Part shown: piece by piece, positions 50,176 to 57,638 of the stretch
How the letters are laid out: each line of letters starts with the position of its first letter
Position numbering within the stretch: the stretch's first letter is position 1
NCBI RefSeq assembly: GCF_020711235.1
Contig: NZ_JAJFAV010000014.1
Span: forward strand, 1 to 64,000
Length of the DNA stretch: 64,000 nucleotides
From: Hymenobacter sp. 15J16-1T3B
GTDB lineage: Bacteria; Bacteroidota; Bacteroidia; Cytophagales; Hymenobacteraceae
Reading direction: 5' to 3'
Translations under genes and position numbers: made by a program
The notes under the pieces: generated by a model
Told to the model about the DNA's origin: nothing
The model's database searches: none
What the model saw: only the letters and a program-made list of their open reading frames with translations

Positions 50176-50943
50176 GTGGTCCTGACCGATTCCCACGCCC
50201 ACATCTACGCCGAGCAGTTCAAGCAGGACCGCGACGAAGCCCTGGACCGCGCCTACGCCGCCGGCGTGCGCACCATCCTGATGCCCAACATCGACCACAC
50301 CAGCATCGACGTGATGCTGGAAACCGAGGCGCGCCACCCCCAGCACTGCTTTGCCATGATGGGCCTGCATCCCTGCCACGTGCTCAAGGACTTCGAGCAG
50401 GAGCTGTACCGCGTGGAAGACTGGCTCGCGAAGCGCCCGTTTGCGGCGGTGGGGGAGTGCGGCGTGGATCTGTACTGGGACAAAACCACCCTGGCCTGGC
50501 AGCAGGAGGCGCTGAAAGTGCAGCTCGACCTGGCCAAAAAGCACCAGCTGCCCATCGTGCTCCACACTCGCGACGCCTTCAACGAAACCGCCGAGCTGGT
50601 GGAAGCGGCTCAGGACGGCACGCTCACGGGCGTATTTCACTGCTTTTCGGGCAGCAAGGAGGAGGCCGAACGCGCCATCAAGCTGGGTTTTAAGCTCGGC
50701 ATCGGCGGGGTGGCCACGTTCAAAAACGGCGGCCTCGACCAGGTGCTGCCCCACGTCGGGCTGGAGCACCTGCTGCTGGAAACCGACTGTCCGTATCTGG
50801 CCCCGGTGCCCCACCGCGGCAAGCGCAACGAGCCCAGCTTCCTGCCCCTGATTGCCCAGCGCGTGGCCGACCTGCTGCAGCGCGACGTGGCCGACATTGC
50901 CGAAGCCACCACCCGCAACGCGGCGGAGCTGTTCAAGTTGTGA
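50176..50943 (+). CDS. TatD family metal-dependent hydrolase
   Basis: 255 residues from GTG 50176 (VLTDSHAHIYAEQF). TIM-barrel metallohydrolase with His-x-His in DSHAHIY, Glu in AVGECGVDLYWDKT, His in IVLHTRDAFNET, His in GVFHCFSGSKEEAERAIKLG and Asp in LLETDCPYLAPVPHRGKRNEP. TatD proteins are 3'-5' exonucleases/DNases and D-aminoacyl-tRNA-type hydrolases; the physiological substrate is unsettled. GTG is the only start before the first metal motif. Confidence 0.93.
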   Translation: MVLTDSHAHIYAEQFKQDRDEALDRAYAAGVRTILMPNIDHTSIDVMLETEARHPQHCFAMMGLHPCHVLKDFEQELYRVEDWLAKRPFAAVGECGVDLYWDKTTLAWQQEALKVQLDLAKKHQLPIVLHTRDAFNETAELVEAAQDGTLTGVFHCFSGSKEEAERAIKLGFKLGIGGVATFKNGGLDQVLPHVGLEHLLLETDCPYLAPVPHRGKRNEPSFLPLIAQRVADLLQRDVADIAEATTRNAAELFKL

Positions 50944-50945
50944 AG

Positions 50946-51018
50946 GGTGAAATTGTGAAGAGCTCTTTGGCCTTCTTTTACTGAACTGTTTCGCTATCTG
51001 CTATTTCACAACTTCACC
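50946..51018. repeat. imperfect inverted repeat between tatD-like and asparaginase genes
   Basis: ggtgaaattgtgaa (50946-50959) pairs with ttcacaacttcacc (51005-51018), 13 of 14 positions. The right arm is also followed by a related direct repeat (cacaacttcacc, tacaacctcacc). The AT-rich loop may hold a promoter or terminator. Confidence 0.55.
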
Positions 51019-51036
51019 ATTTTACAACCTCACCTT

Positions 51037-52143
51037 TTGGAGCCTCAGATCATCGTTGATTCTTCGGCCGCCGCGGCGCCGGGGCAGCAGCCGGCCTCGG
51101 TGCTGGTGATATACACCGGCGGCACGGTGGGCATGTCGGTGAACAAGCGCGGCGAGCTGGTGCCGATGGACTTCACCCAGATCCGCAAGCAGGTGCCCGA
51201 AATGCGTCACCTCGGCATGCAGGTCTCCGTGCTGAGCTTGCCCGAGCCCATCGACTCGAGCAACGTGACGCCCGCCGAGTGGCTGCTGCTGGCCGGCATC
51301 CTGCAGGAACACTACGCGCAGTACGACGGCTTTGTGGTGCTGCACGGCACCGACACCATGGCCTACTCGGCCGCCGCGCTGAGCTACCTACTCGAAAACC
51401 TGGGCAAGCCCGTCATCTTCACCGGGGCGCAGGTGCCCGTGGGCCGCATCCGCACCGATGCCCGCCGCAACCTCGTCACGGCCCTGGAAATTGCCGCCGC
51501 CCGCCACCCCCGCGCCGGCACCGTGCGCGTGCCCGAGGTGTGCGTGTTCTTCAACGACGTGCTCATCCGCGGCACCCGGGCCAAGAAGGTGGAAAGCCAG
51601 CGGTACTCGGCCTTCCGAAGCGAGAATTTTCCGCCCCTGGCCCACGCCGGCATCGAGCTGGAATTCCACGACAACCTGATGCGCCTGCTGCCCGGCGGGC
51701 CCCTGCGCGTGCACCCGCAGCTCGACGACCGCGTGGTGGTGCTCAAGCTCTTCCCGGGCATTACCGAGCGCACCGTGCGCGCCATCCTCGGCGCCGACGA
51801 TTTGCGCGGCTGCGTGCTCGAAACCTACGGCTCGGGCAATGCGCCCACCAGCCCGTGGTTTCTCGCGTGCCTGCGCGAAGCCACCGCCCGCGGCGTGTTC
51901 GTGCTCAACGTCAGCCAGTGCGAGGAAGGCCGCGTCATTCAGGGCCGCTACGAAACCAGCGCCCACCTCACCGAACTCGGCGTCATTGGCGGCGAGGACA
52001 TCACCACCGAAGCGGCCATCACCAAACTCATGTATGTGCTCGGCCTCGGCCACGACGCGGCCGCCACGCGCCGCCTGCTAATGAGTGACTTGCGCGGCGA
52101 AATCTCGCTGAACCCGGCCGCCGGCGCCGGCATCCGCTTGTAG
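51037..52143 (+). CDS. ansA: type I L-asparaginase
   Basis: 368 residues from TTG 51037. Hydrolyses asparagine to aspartate and ammonia; type I enzymes are cytoplasmic, which fits the lack of a signal peptide. Both catalytic threonine motifs are present: VLVIYTGGTVGMSVN near residues 23-37 and GFVVLHGTDTMAYSAAAL near 100-117. A downstream Lys/Arg segment is FTGAQVPVGRIRTDARRNLV. The N-terminal extension of about 20 residues (EPQIIVDSSAAAAPGQQPAS) is longer than usual, so the true start could lie further in, but no ATG is available before the first motif. Confidence 0.92.
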   Translation: MEPQIIVDSSAAAAPGQQPASVLVIYTGGTVGMSVNKRGELVPMDFTQIRKQVPEMRHLGMQVSVLSLPEPIDSSNVTPAEWLLLAGILQEHYAQYDGFVVLHGTDTMAYSAAALSYLLENLGKPVIFTGAQVPVGRIRTDARRNLVTALEIAAARHPRAGTVRVPEVCVFFNDVLIRGTRAKKVESQRYSAFRSENFPPLAHAGIELEFHDNLMRLLPGGPLRVHPQLDDRVVVLKLFPGITERTVRAILGADDLRGCVLETYGSGNAPTSPWFLACLREATARGVFVLNVSQCEEGRVIQGRYETSAHLTELGVIGGEDITTEAAITKLMYVLGLGHDAAATRRLLMSDLRGEISLNPAAGAGIRL

Positions 52144-52147
52144 CGGC

Positions 52148-52178
52148 TTGCGTATGTGCGAAATGCCGCGTTACTTTG
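52148..52178 (+). promoter_or_regulatory. promoter of tRNA-Ser
   Basis: TTG (52148-52150), 20 nt, TTACTTTG (52171-52178), 19 bp before the mature tRNA. Position and fit make it the likely tRNA promoter. Confidence 0.55.
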
Positions 52179-52196
52179 CGCAGCTTTCCGCAACCT

Positions 52197-52284
52197 AGAG
52201 AGGTGTCCGAGTGGTCGAAGGAGCACGCCTGGAAAGTGTGTATGGCCCAAAAGGTCATCGTGGGTTCGAATCCCATCCTCTCTG
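52197..52284 (+). tRNA. tRNA-Ser (anticodon GGA)
   Basis: 88 nt. Acceptor stem agagagg / cctctct, discriminator G; anticodon arm cacgc-ctggaaa-gtgtg with anticodon GGA; a long variable arm (typical of serine tRNA, ggcccaaaaggtc region); T arm gtggg-ttcgaat-cccat. CCA is not encoded. It is the presumed attachment site of the element that follows. Confidence 0.95.
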
Positions 52285-52298
52285 CCCTTTGTTTAGCA

Positions 52299-52333
52299 GC
52301 CCCCGTCGATTCACCCGGCGGGGGTTTCTTTTT
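52299..52333 (+). terminator. terminator of tRNA-Ser
   Basis: Stem cccccg / cggggg with a 13-nt loop, followed by tttctttttg. It starts 15 bp past the tRNA. Confidence 0.75.
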
Positions 52334-52461
52334 GCCCCTGAGCCCCCCTGAAAACGCGGTTTTTGCCCTGGTGGGGCACTGTGCGCGGCGGACCCGGCAG
52401 CGGCCCGGCAAAATAATTCGCGGCCCGGCACAATCCATTTCGGACTTCTTTCGTCTATTTG

Positions 52462-52474
52462 CTAACATCGTTAG
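52462..52474. promoter_or_regulatory. 13-bp dyad upstream of the integrase
   Basis: ctaac-atc-gttag, perfect 5-bp dyad 15 bp upstream of the integrase start; possible operator or integrase arm site. Confidence 0.4.
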
Positions 52475-52489
52475 TAAAATGCGAAAGCC

Positions 52490-53713
52490 ATGAGACACTT
52501 TATGAAGGTACGCTTCGTGTACCGCCCTTCTGAGGGCAAAACCGCGGCCGGCTCCGGCGCCATCCTCTGCCGCATTACGGTGGACAAGCAGCGGCAGAAG
52601 TTCACCACGCCCGTCACCTGCCTGCGCCGCGACTGGGACGCCACCCGCCAAACGCTCAAGGGCAACGGCGTGAAGGCCCGGCAAGACAACGGGGTGCTTT
52701 CGAAGATCCGAACGGACATCGAGGGCATCTATTACCTGATGGAGCGCAACCACGAACTGGTGACGGCCGAGGGGTTGCTTGACGCCTACCTGAAACGCGA
52801 CCAGCCCCGCGTCACCCTGGCGGCTGCAACCCTGCTCTGGCACGAACAGCGGCACCTACTCGTCGGCAAGACCATCACCAAGGCGTCCTACGACGGCTAC
52901 CGCCGCAAGACCGCGTTGCTGCTGCAGTTCCTCGCGCACCACGGCATGCCCAAGGCCTTGCCCGACATGCTCACCGAGTCCGTGGCGGAACAGTTCGTCG
53001 TGTGGATGCGCAGCCACCAAGATCTGAGCCAGAACTACACCGGCAAAACCGTGCAGGTGGTCAAGCAGCTGCTCAAGTGGTGCAAGCGCTACAAGTACGC
53101 GGCCACCAACCCGCTCGAAGACTTCGCCCCCTCGTTTGAGCCCACCAAGGCCCCGCTGTTCCTAAGCCGGCAGGACGTGCAGCGCCTGCACACCCACGTC
53201 TTTGCGGCCGACGCGCTGCGCCGGGTGGCCGACGTGTTCCTGTTCCAGTGCTACACCGGCCTGGCGTACGCGGACCTCAAGCGCTTCGACGTGACCCGGG
53301 ACGTGGGCCTGAACTTGAACGGGGAAGTCATGATCTACATGGGCCGGCAGAAGACCCAGCACAGCACCGGGCAGCAGGCCACCATCCCGTTGCTCAAGCC
53401 TGCCAAGGAACTGCTGCAGAAGTACGGCAACCAGTTGCCGGTGCCCACCAACCAGGTGTACAACCGGATGCTGAAGGAAGTCGCCACGGTGGCGGGGCTC
53501 GCCATCAAGCCCGAGCAGCTGACGACCCACATCGGCCGCAAGACCGCGGGCCGGCTCTGGTTGGATGCCGGGGTCAGCATTGCCGCCGTGTCGAAAGCCT
53601 TGGGCCACCGCACCATTGCCATGACCGAACAATACTACGTGCGCGCCGGGGAGGACCTGGTGTCGCGTGAATTCAACAAAGCCTTCGGCGACGCCGAAAC
53701 CGACGCTGCCTAA
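52490..53713 (+). CDS. tyrosine recombinase/integrase
   Basis: 407 residues. Bacteroidota integrase plan: N-terminal arm-binding beta domain (MKVRFVYRPSEGK, then FTTPVTCLRRDWDATRQTLKG, about 1-95), SAM-like core-binding domain (about 105-215, KTITKASYDGYRRKTALLLQ) and catalytic domain (about 225-400). Catalytic residues seen: His347 and Arg350 (THIGRKTAG), His373 (LGHRTIAM) and Tyr382 (TEQYYVR). The usual first Arg of TGLR is Ala259 (CYTGLAYADL), as in IntDOT-like enzymes where this residue is also replaced. ATG 52490 or 52502. It probably catalyses integration at the neighbouring tRNA-Ser. Confidence 0.93.
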   Translation: MRHFMKVRFVYRPSEGKTAAGSGAILCRITVDKQRQKFTTPVTCLRRDWDATRQTLKGNGVKARQDNGVLSKIRTDIEGIYYLMERNHELVTAEGLLDAYLKRDQPRVTLAAATLLWHEQRHLLVGKTITKASYDGYRRKTALLLQFLAHHGMPKALPDMLTESVAEQFVVWMRSHQDLSQNYTGKTVQVVKQLLKWCKRYKYAATNPLEDFAPSFEPTKAPLFLSRQDVQRLHTHVFAADALRRVADVFLFQCYTGLAYADLKRFDVTRDVGLNLNGEVMIYMGRQKTQHSTGQQATIPLLKPAKELLQKYGNQLPVPTNQVYNRMLKEVATVAGLAIKPEQLTTHIGRKTAGRLWLDAGVSIAAVSKALGHRTIAMTEQYYVRAGEDLVSREFNKAFGDAETDAA

Positions 53714-53754
53714 TACCACCCTAGCCTGCCTACACGCCTGTTCCGAACACCCTA

Positions 53755-53934
53755 CTACCGCCGTTCCACACCGTTGACGCCCTGGCCCTGGCCGGGGTTT
53801 TCTGTGTTTGGGAGGTTCTGCGAGGGCTTATCTAGATCGATGACGCCCGCCTTGTCCAGTATGAACACCACGGCCAGCCCGAGCAAGAGCAGCACGCCGT
53901 ACACCTTCAGTCGGGTAGCATCCCAATGGGCCAT
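53755..53934 (-). CDS. 59-residue single-TM protein
   Basis: ATG at 53934-53932, stop at 53757-53755. MAHWDATRLK, then one hydrophobic helix (VYGVLLLLGLAVVFILDKAG), then a Pro/Asn/Gly-rich tail (KPSQNLPNTENPGQGQGVNG). It has the composition of a real small membrane protein and is the first gene inside the element after the integrase, in the orientation of the other phage genes. Too short for a 60-residue cut-off. Unknown function; perhaps a holin-associated or superinfection-type protein (speculative). Confidence 0.65.
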   Translation of the reverse strand: MAHWDATRLKVYGVLLLLGLAVVFILDKAGVIDLDKPSQNLPNTENPGQGQGVNGVERR

Positions 53935-54001
53935 GTTAGCTCAGGAAATAATAAGAAAGGGATTATTATACTTTCACGACCTAAACTGCAATAAAAAGAA
54001 A

Positions 54002-54030
54002 CGCCCCGCAACCAGGAAGGAAGCGGGGCG
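54002..54030 (-). terminator. Rho-independent terminator of the accessory gene block
   Basis: Stem cgccccgc / gcggggcg with a 13-nt loop; on the minus strand it is followed by TTTCTTTTTATT. It lies 7 bp after the stop of the 146-residue gene. Confidence 0.85.
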
Positions 54031-54036
54031 CGGCGG

Positions 54037-54477
54037 CTAGGCAGCTTCTAGGTAAGCAAGGTTCACCGACAGCTGAATAAACTGCGCCATGTCGAGCACG
54101 GCGGAGGTAAGCAGCGCGGGGTCGGTGATGTGTTTGAAGAAGACCGCCTGCCCGTCTGCCAAGTAGCAGCTTACGTCGTACTCTTCTTGCAGCCGGTGGC
54201 CGTGGTCGGCCGTGCTGGCTTCGTCGCCAACATAATAGGCGTCGGTTTCCAAGTAGTTGTTGTCATGCACCCACCACCCGCCTTCGTGGTGCGGCTTCAC
54301 AAACACGCTGACGAACTTGCTGGTAAGCGTCGACAGCGGCAAGATCAGTTCGACCATCGGGCCATGCATCTTCACCTGGGACAACGCCGTGATGTCGGCC
54401 TGCCACATGGCTAGCAGGTGCTCGGGCAGATCGGCAACGGACTGGGCGGCACCGCGGGTATCGGGAGTAGTGGACAT
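54037..54477 (-). CDS. hypothetical prophage protein, 146 residues
   Basis: MSTTPDTRGAAQSVADLPEH, then a predicted alpha/beta core with LTSKFVSVFVKPHHEGGWWV, HDNNYLETDAYYVGD and DVSCYLADGQAVFFKHITDP, and a helical C-terminus. The arrangement (two-stranded start, W-V-H-D-N, then D-x-x-x) is faintly like DUF1828-type proteins, which occur next to restriction or phage genes, but I do not rely on that. Probably an accessory protein of the element. Confidence 0.65.
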   Translation of the reverse strand: MSTTPDTRGAAQSVADLPEHLLAMWQADITALSQVKMHGPMVELILPLSTLTSKFVSVFVKPHHEGGWWVHDNNYLETDAYYVGDEASTADHGHRLQEEYDVSCYLADGQAVFFKHITDPALLTSAVLDMAQFIQLSVNLAYLEAA

Positions 54478-54487
54478 GGGGACTAGG

Positions 54488-54661
54488 CTATCGTTGCAAG
54501 TCGTCTTTGATGATGTGCCAGCCGGTGATCCAAAGCAGCGCCGGCCAGCCCAGTCCCGACAGCACGGCCTTCCATACGGGCAGGTCGCTAATGAGGCCCA
54601 ACACAAGGATGGCCCCGGCAATGCCGCCGTACAACAGGCAGGCGAAAATCAGCAAGATCAT
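54488..54661 (-). CDS. 57-residue two-TM protein
   Basis: ILLIFACLLYGGIAGAILVL and then AVLSGLGWPALLWITGWHII form two membrane helices, with the charged end KDDLQR. The stop of the gene upstream and this ATG are 2 bp apart, so the genes are read together. Unknown function; it resembles small phage membrane proteins. Confidence 0.6.
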   Translation of the reverse strand: MILLIFACLLYGGIAGAILVLGLISDLPVWKAVLSGLGWPALLWITGWHIIKDDLQR

Positions 54662-54662
54662 A

Positions 54663-54815
54663 TCACAGGGCCCGGTACGGGCGTTTGCGGTGAAGGCTTT
54701 TGAGGCGGCAATAGCTGGCGGAGTAGCCGAGGAAACGGAATTGCAGGAAGCCGGCACGGGAGTACACCGGCCACTCGCCGTAGAGGTCGAAGTATTCAAA
54801 GTCAGGCATGGACAT
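54663..54815 (-). CDS. 50-residue hypothetical protein
   Basis: MSMPDFEYFDLYGEWPVYSR, then a region rich in Phe, Tyr, Arg (GFLQFRFLGYSASYCRLKSL). ATG 54815 or 54809. No family recognised; placed between two genes of the same operon with tight spacing (5 bp and 1 bp), which supports it being real. Confidence 0.45.
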   Translation of the reverse strand: MSMPDFEYFDLYGEWPVYSRAGFLQFRFLGYSASYCRLKSLHRKRPYRAL

Positions 54816-54820
54816 GGGGA

Positions 54821-55288
54821 CTAGGCGGGCTTTTCGGACACTTCGATTTTGCCAGTAAGCGGGCAGGTGAATATTTCCAGCGGGCGCTTGCACCCTTGGC
54901 ACCTTACCGCTGTGAAAACGTTGCGGGCCGTGCGCCACCGCTTAAAGTCTGTGGCGTCCTGTGGGCAAGTGCAGGCCGGGCATTCGAAAGCGGAGCCCGA
55001 CCCGGTGGTCAGCATGAAGCCACCGCCCTGTTTCAACTCGCCCGACTCGCTCACGGTGTCAGGGAACTTGCCCACCGCTACCGACTCCGTTACTTGATGC
55101 ACTTCCGGCAGTTCGCGGCCATACTCATACACCGACTTGTAGCCAAAATAGTGGCACACCCGGGCGGCCTGCGCTTCGTAGTCGTTGCGGCGGGTACCCT
55201 TCTGCCAGAAGCCCATCTCCTTCAATTCATCGAAAGGAAAATGGTCAAGAATGAATGCTTTGAGGCGGTCTTTTTCGGCGGTATCCAT
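54821..55288 (-). CDS. prophage protein with zinc-ribbon-like cysteines
   Basis: 155 residues. N-terminal helical part (TAEKDRLKAFILDHFPFDEL, MGFWQKGTRRNDYEAQAARV), a flexible middle with GKFPDTVSESGELKQGGG, and a C-terminal CPACTCP ... CQGC ... CPLTG set that could bind one zinc. The first half resembles proteins found in early phage regions. It starts 30 bp inside of a cluster of TGAC/GTCA half-sites (55313-55331) that could be its operator. Confidence 0.6.
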   Translation of the reverse strand: MDTAEKDRLKAFILDHFPFDELKEMGFWQKGTRRNDYEAQAARVCHYFGYKSVYEYGRELPEVHQVTESVAVGKFPDTVSESGELKQGGGFMLTTGSGSAFECPACTCPQDATDFKRWRTARNVFTAVRCQGCKRPLEIFTCPLTGKIEVSEKPA

Positions 55289-55312
55289 GCTCTAATTACG
55301 CAATTAATTCAC

Positions 55313-55331
55313 TGACAGTCAATATTTTGAC
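55313..55331. promoter_or_regulatory. cluster of TGAC/GTCA half-sites
   Basis: tgac-a-gtca at 55313-55321 overlaps gtcaa-tatt-ttgac at 55318-55331, 25 bp upstream of the zinc-ribbon gene, in an AT-rich intergenic region of the element. Possible phage repressor operator. Confidence 0.45.
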
Positions 55332-55377
55332 TCATTATTTACCCACATTCTGCATGTGGATAAGTGCATAAAAACAC

Positions 55378-55419
55378 CGCCCCCTCTCCGCCGCGTGCCG
55401 CGCTATGGGAGAGAGGGCG
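55378..55419 (-). terminator. terminator after the cupin-like gene
   Basis: 12-bp stem cgccccctctcc / ggagagagggcg with one mismatch, about 18-nt loop; on the minus strand it is followed by gtgTTTTTAT. It lies 23 bp past the stop of the 150-residue gene. Confidence 0.75.
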
Positions 55420-55441
55420 GGCCCGACCCGGTTGGTCAAGA

Positions 55442-55894
55442 TCAGGGGAGCAGTTCCGCTTCGTCGTAGTGACGCCATGCCCGTACTACTGGACCGGCTA
55501 GGCAGAGCGTCCAGCACTCCCCCTCGGGCAAGTCCAGGAGCCGGTGAATACAGGTCGGCTCAATGACGTGGGACGACCCGGCCGGCCGCAGCACATCGGC
55601 AAACCCTCCGTTCTCATACACCCGCTCCCGGTAGGAGCCGGCTAGGACGTGGCTTTCAAACCGTACGGGGTGGTCATGGGCCCGCGGGTCGGGGTCCGGC
55701 CCGGTGAAGTGGTGCAGCATGGCCCATTGGTCGGTGCCCGGGATGGGGCCTAGCGTGTACTTGGTAAACACCGGGCTCAGGACGTCGATGCGGTAGATAG
55801 CATTGGGCACGAAGCCGAGTATCTGCCGAATGGTGGCCTCATGCCGGACAATGAGCTGACGGGCGGGGCCCTGTAGTTCCAGGAAGGTATTCAT
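55442..55894 (-). CDS. cupin-fold-like protein of the element
   Basis: 150 residues. WAMLHHFTGPDPDPRAHDHPVRFESHVLAGSYRERVYENG and then SHVIEPTCIHRLLDLPEGE give the two cupin-like motifs (His-x-His, Glu and later His), so a metal-binding small barrel is likely. It is a cargo-like gene without obvious phage structural role and is separated from the lysis module by a control region. Function unknown. Confidence 0.65.
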   Translation of the reverse strand: MNTFLELQGPARQLIVRHEATIRQILGFVPNAIYRIDVLSPVFTKYTLGPIPGTDQWAMLHHFTGPDPDPRAHDHPVRFESHVLAGSYRERVYENGGFADVLRPAGSSHVIEPTCIHRLLDLPEGECWTLCLAGPVVRAWRHYDEAELLP

Positions 55895-56131
55895 AGGAAA
55901 TATCAGGACAGAAATCCGGGTTTAATCCGGGTTTTTTATGAGCACATAGACGCTCATAAGCGCTCATACAGTTTTAAAAAGGCCATTTGCGCAGTGCATA
56001 GGGCATTTGCCTATGAGAAATCCGGGTTTTATATGGGAATTATATGTGCGTCCTATTTTATCCCGAAAATTCCTGTATGGGCTAGCGGCGTTGGTGCTGG
56101 TACTGCCAGACGGGGCGGCGGCGTTTGGTCT
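55895..56131. promoter_or_regulatory. AT-rich control region with short repeats
   Basis: About 235 bp without a gene. It holds three copies of aaatccgggttt (55912-55923, 55924-55937 in tandem, 56018-56030), gctcata at 55952-55958 and 55962-55968, its inverse tatgagc at 55937-55943, and a catagg...cctatg hairpin (55997-56015). This looks like a switch or operator region of the element. Confidence 0.6.
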
Positions 56132-56494
56132 TCATTTCCGGAGCCACAGGTAGAGGGGTTGAAACACCAGCCGGCGCAGCGCCACCGGCACCAGGGCCAG
56201 CCACCCGTAGGCAGGCCACGCGGCCACGAACAGCGCCGCATCGGCCGCCCACCAGCTCAGGGCGTTGGTGGCGTGCCAGGCGTCCGAAAAGCTCACCAGC
56301 CAGGACGTGGCGCCGAAGTAGGCCGGCCCTTGGTTGGGGTCTTCGTTCTTGTACTTGCGCTTCCAGCTGGTGGCGGAGTTCCACCAGGGCCCGAGTTTGG
56401 AGAGCTTGCCCACGCCGGGGGAGTGCGTCAGGGAGTCGTGGCAGGCGCGCAGGGCCCCGGCCAGTATCGACAAAGCAATCAGCAGCCCGAGCAT
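56132..56494 (-). CDS. prophage membrane protein of unknown function, 120 residues
   Basis: Helix at the N-terminus (MLGLLIALSILAGALRACHD), then WNSATSWKRKYKNEDPNQGP and FGATSWLVSFSDAWHATNAL, ending in one or two helices (ALFVAAWPAYGWLALVPVAL). Proteins with this W-x-S-x-x-W-K-x-K-Y-K pattern recur in Bacteroidota phage genomes next to lysis genes. Its ATG overlaps the stop of the holin-like gene (ATGA). Function unknown. Confidence 0.7.
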   Translation of the reverse strand: MLGLLIALSILAGALRACHDSLTHSPGVGKLSKLGPWWNSATSWKRKYKNEDPNQGPAYFGATSWLVSFSDAWHATNALSWWAADAALFVAAWPAYGWLALVPVALRRLVFQPLYLWLRK

Positions 56495-56697
56495 CAGCCC
56501 CGCTTGTTCAGGTTGGGCTTGCGGCTGACGCTGTACACAATGCCCGCCAAAACGAGGGCGCCGGCAATAAAGGCGACTTCGTACCAGTCGGCTCCTTGGC
56601 CGATGAAGTGGTCATAGGCCGTGTAGAGGGCGGCCAGCAGGGCAATGCCCAGCAGGGCATAGACGGCGGCGCGGGCTTCGTTAGACAGATTGCTCAT
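56494..56697 (-). CDS. holin-like two-TM protein
   Basis: 67 residues. Helices AVYALLGIALLAALYTAYDHF and VAFIAGALVLAGIVYSVSRK, a short loop, and the charged C-terminus KPNLNKRG. Size, two-helix topology and placement next to the lysozyme gene are those of class II holins, which make the membrane hole that frees the lysozyme. No sequence family can be named. Confidence 0.6.
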   Translation of the reverse strand: MSNLSNEARAAVYALLGIALLAALYTAYDHFIGQGADWYEVAFIAGALVLAGIVYSVSRKPNLNKRG

Positions 56698-56714
56698 GGT
56701 GTTGGGGTTGGTAG

Positions 56715-57278
56715 TTAAAAGCTCACCCGGCTAAGCCAGCTGGCCATGAAGATTTCCTGGGTCGGGTTGCGCTCGGCAATGCGCACGTAGAACTCGCCTT
56801 GCAGCGCGTTGAGGACCTTCAGCACGTCCTGGGGGCGCTTGTGTTGGTTCAGGGCCGTGATGGTGGCCGCGCCTACCTTGCCGTCCGGCGTCACGTCCGG
56901 CGCGTACTGGCCCCGCTTGTTGGTCACGTTGATGGCCCGCTGCAGAAAGCCCGCCGCCCGGCCAACGCCCATGTTCACGGCCGTGTCGAACACCTCGTTG
57001 GCAATGGCTTGGTTGTTGGCCTGGTCGAGCTTGAAGGCGTCCCAGAACTGCTCTTTGTAGAAGTTGGCCGCCATGACCTTTAACTGCGCGCTGGCTTCGG
57101 CGGTGCCGGGGAACCCTGCCCGTTTCTTTAGGCCGTCGACTACGGCCCATCCAACCCACTTGGGGAAGTTGTTGCGGGACACGCCGAAGATGGTTTCTCC
57201 GCCGGTGTCGGCCGGGTTGTTGGCGTAGCCGCCCTCGTGTTGGGCGGTAATCTTGTAGGCGGTAGCGAAGTCGGCCAT
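56715..57278 (-). CDS. GH108 family lysozyme (endolysin) with C-terminal peptidoglycan-binding domain
   Basis: 187 residues. Catalytic Glu15 in AQHEGGYANNPADTGGETIFG, then the YKEQFWDAFKLDQANNQAIA and EVFDTAVNMGVGRAAGFLQRAINV helices, and a C-terminal PG_binding_3 region (TPDGKVGAATITALNQHKR). It cleaves the glycan strand of peptidoglycan during lysis. No signal peptide, so it depends on a holin. ATG 57278. Confidence 0.93.
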   Translation of the reverse strand: MADFATAYKITAQHEGGYANNPADTGGETIFGVSRNNFPKWVGWAVVDGLKKRAGFPGTAEASAQLKVMAANFYKEQFWDAFKLDQANNQAIANEVFDTAVNMGVGRAAGFLQRAINVTNKRGQYAPDVTPDGKVGAATITALNQHKRPQDVLKVLNALQGEFYVRIAERNPTQEIFMASWLSRVSF

Positions 57279-57281
57279 AGC

Positions 57282-57638
57282 TTATTTGAGAATGGTGTAC
57301 AATCCGAGGGCCGCCGGCACCGCCACGCCCACGCCGATGATGAGGCCCCGCCGTTTGGCTTTGGCTTTCCACAGGGCCGCTTCGTTTAGGCTGACGAGCA
57401 AGGCGTTGTTGGCCTGCGCCGTTTGGGCCTGGGTGCGGGTCAGCTGCAGGGTCAGGGCCCGGGCTTCCTGCCGGCTCCCCGCCAGCATCTCCCGCACCAG
57501 GGGCAGGGCGCGCAGCGAGTCGAGGTTCTTAGCGGCCTGCGCGCGGGGCGTGCAAATCATCCCCGTAGGGGTTTGCGAGGCCGCGCTCAATGGCGCTATC
57601 AGGCCAAGCAGCAGCAGGGTCTTTCGCAATCTGTCCAT
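57282..57638 (-). CDS. exported coiled-coil protein with C-terminal TM (spanin-like)
   Basis: 118 residues. Signal peptide MDRLRKTLLLLGLIAPLSAASQ, then a helical part with heptad-like spacing (RQEARALTLQLTRTQAQTAQ, NNALLVSLNEAALWKAKAKR), ending in one membrane helix (GLIIGVGVAVPAALGLYTIL). Its first 110 coding bases overlap the 3' part of the gene at 57529-57831 in another frame. This inverted membrane layout (signal, coiled coil, C-terminal TM) and its place in the lysis cassette suggest spanin function, that is, joining the two membranes at lysis. Function is inference. Confidence 0.6.
   Translation of the reverse strand: MDRLRKTLLLLGLIAPLSAASQTPTGMICTPRAQAAKNLDSLRALPLVREMLAGSRQEARALTLQLTRTQAQTAQANNALLVSLNEAALWKAKAKRRGLIIGVGVAVPAALGLYTILK

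Noticed and set aside
53774-54040. 88-codon plus-strand ORF after the integrase
   Set aside because: It is antisense to the better 59-residue membrane protein and to a terminator; composition is not protein-like.
56082-56384. 100-codon minus-strand ORF overlapping the 120-residue membrane protein
   Set aside because: Arg/Pro-rich frame in another phase; the 120-residue frame has membrane helices, a phage-like motif and an ATGA overlap.
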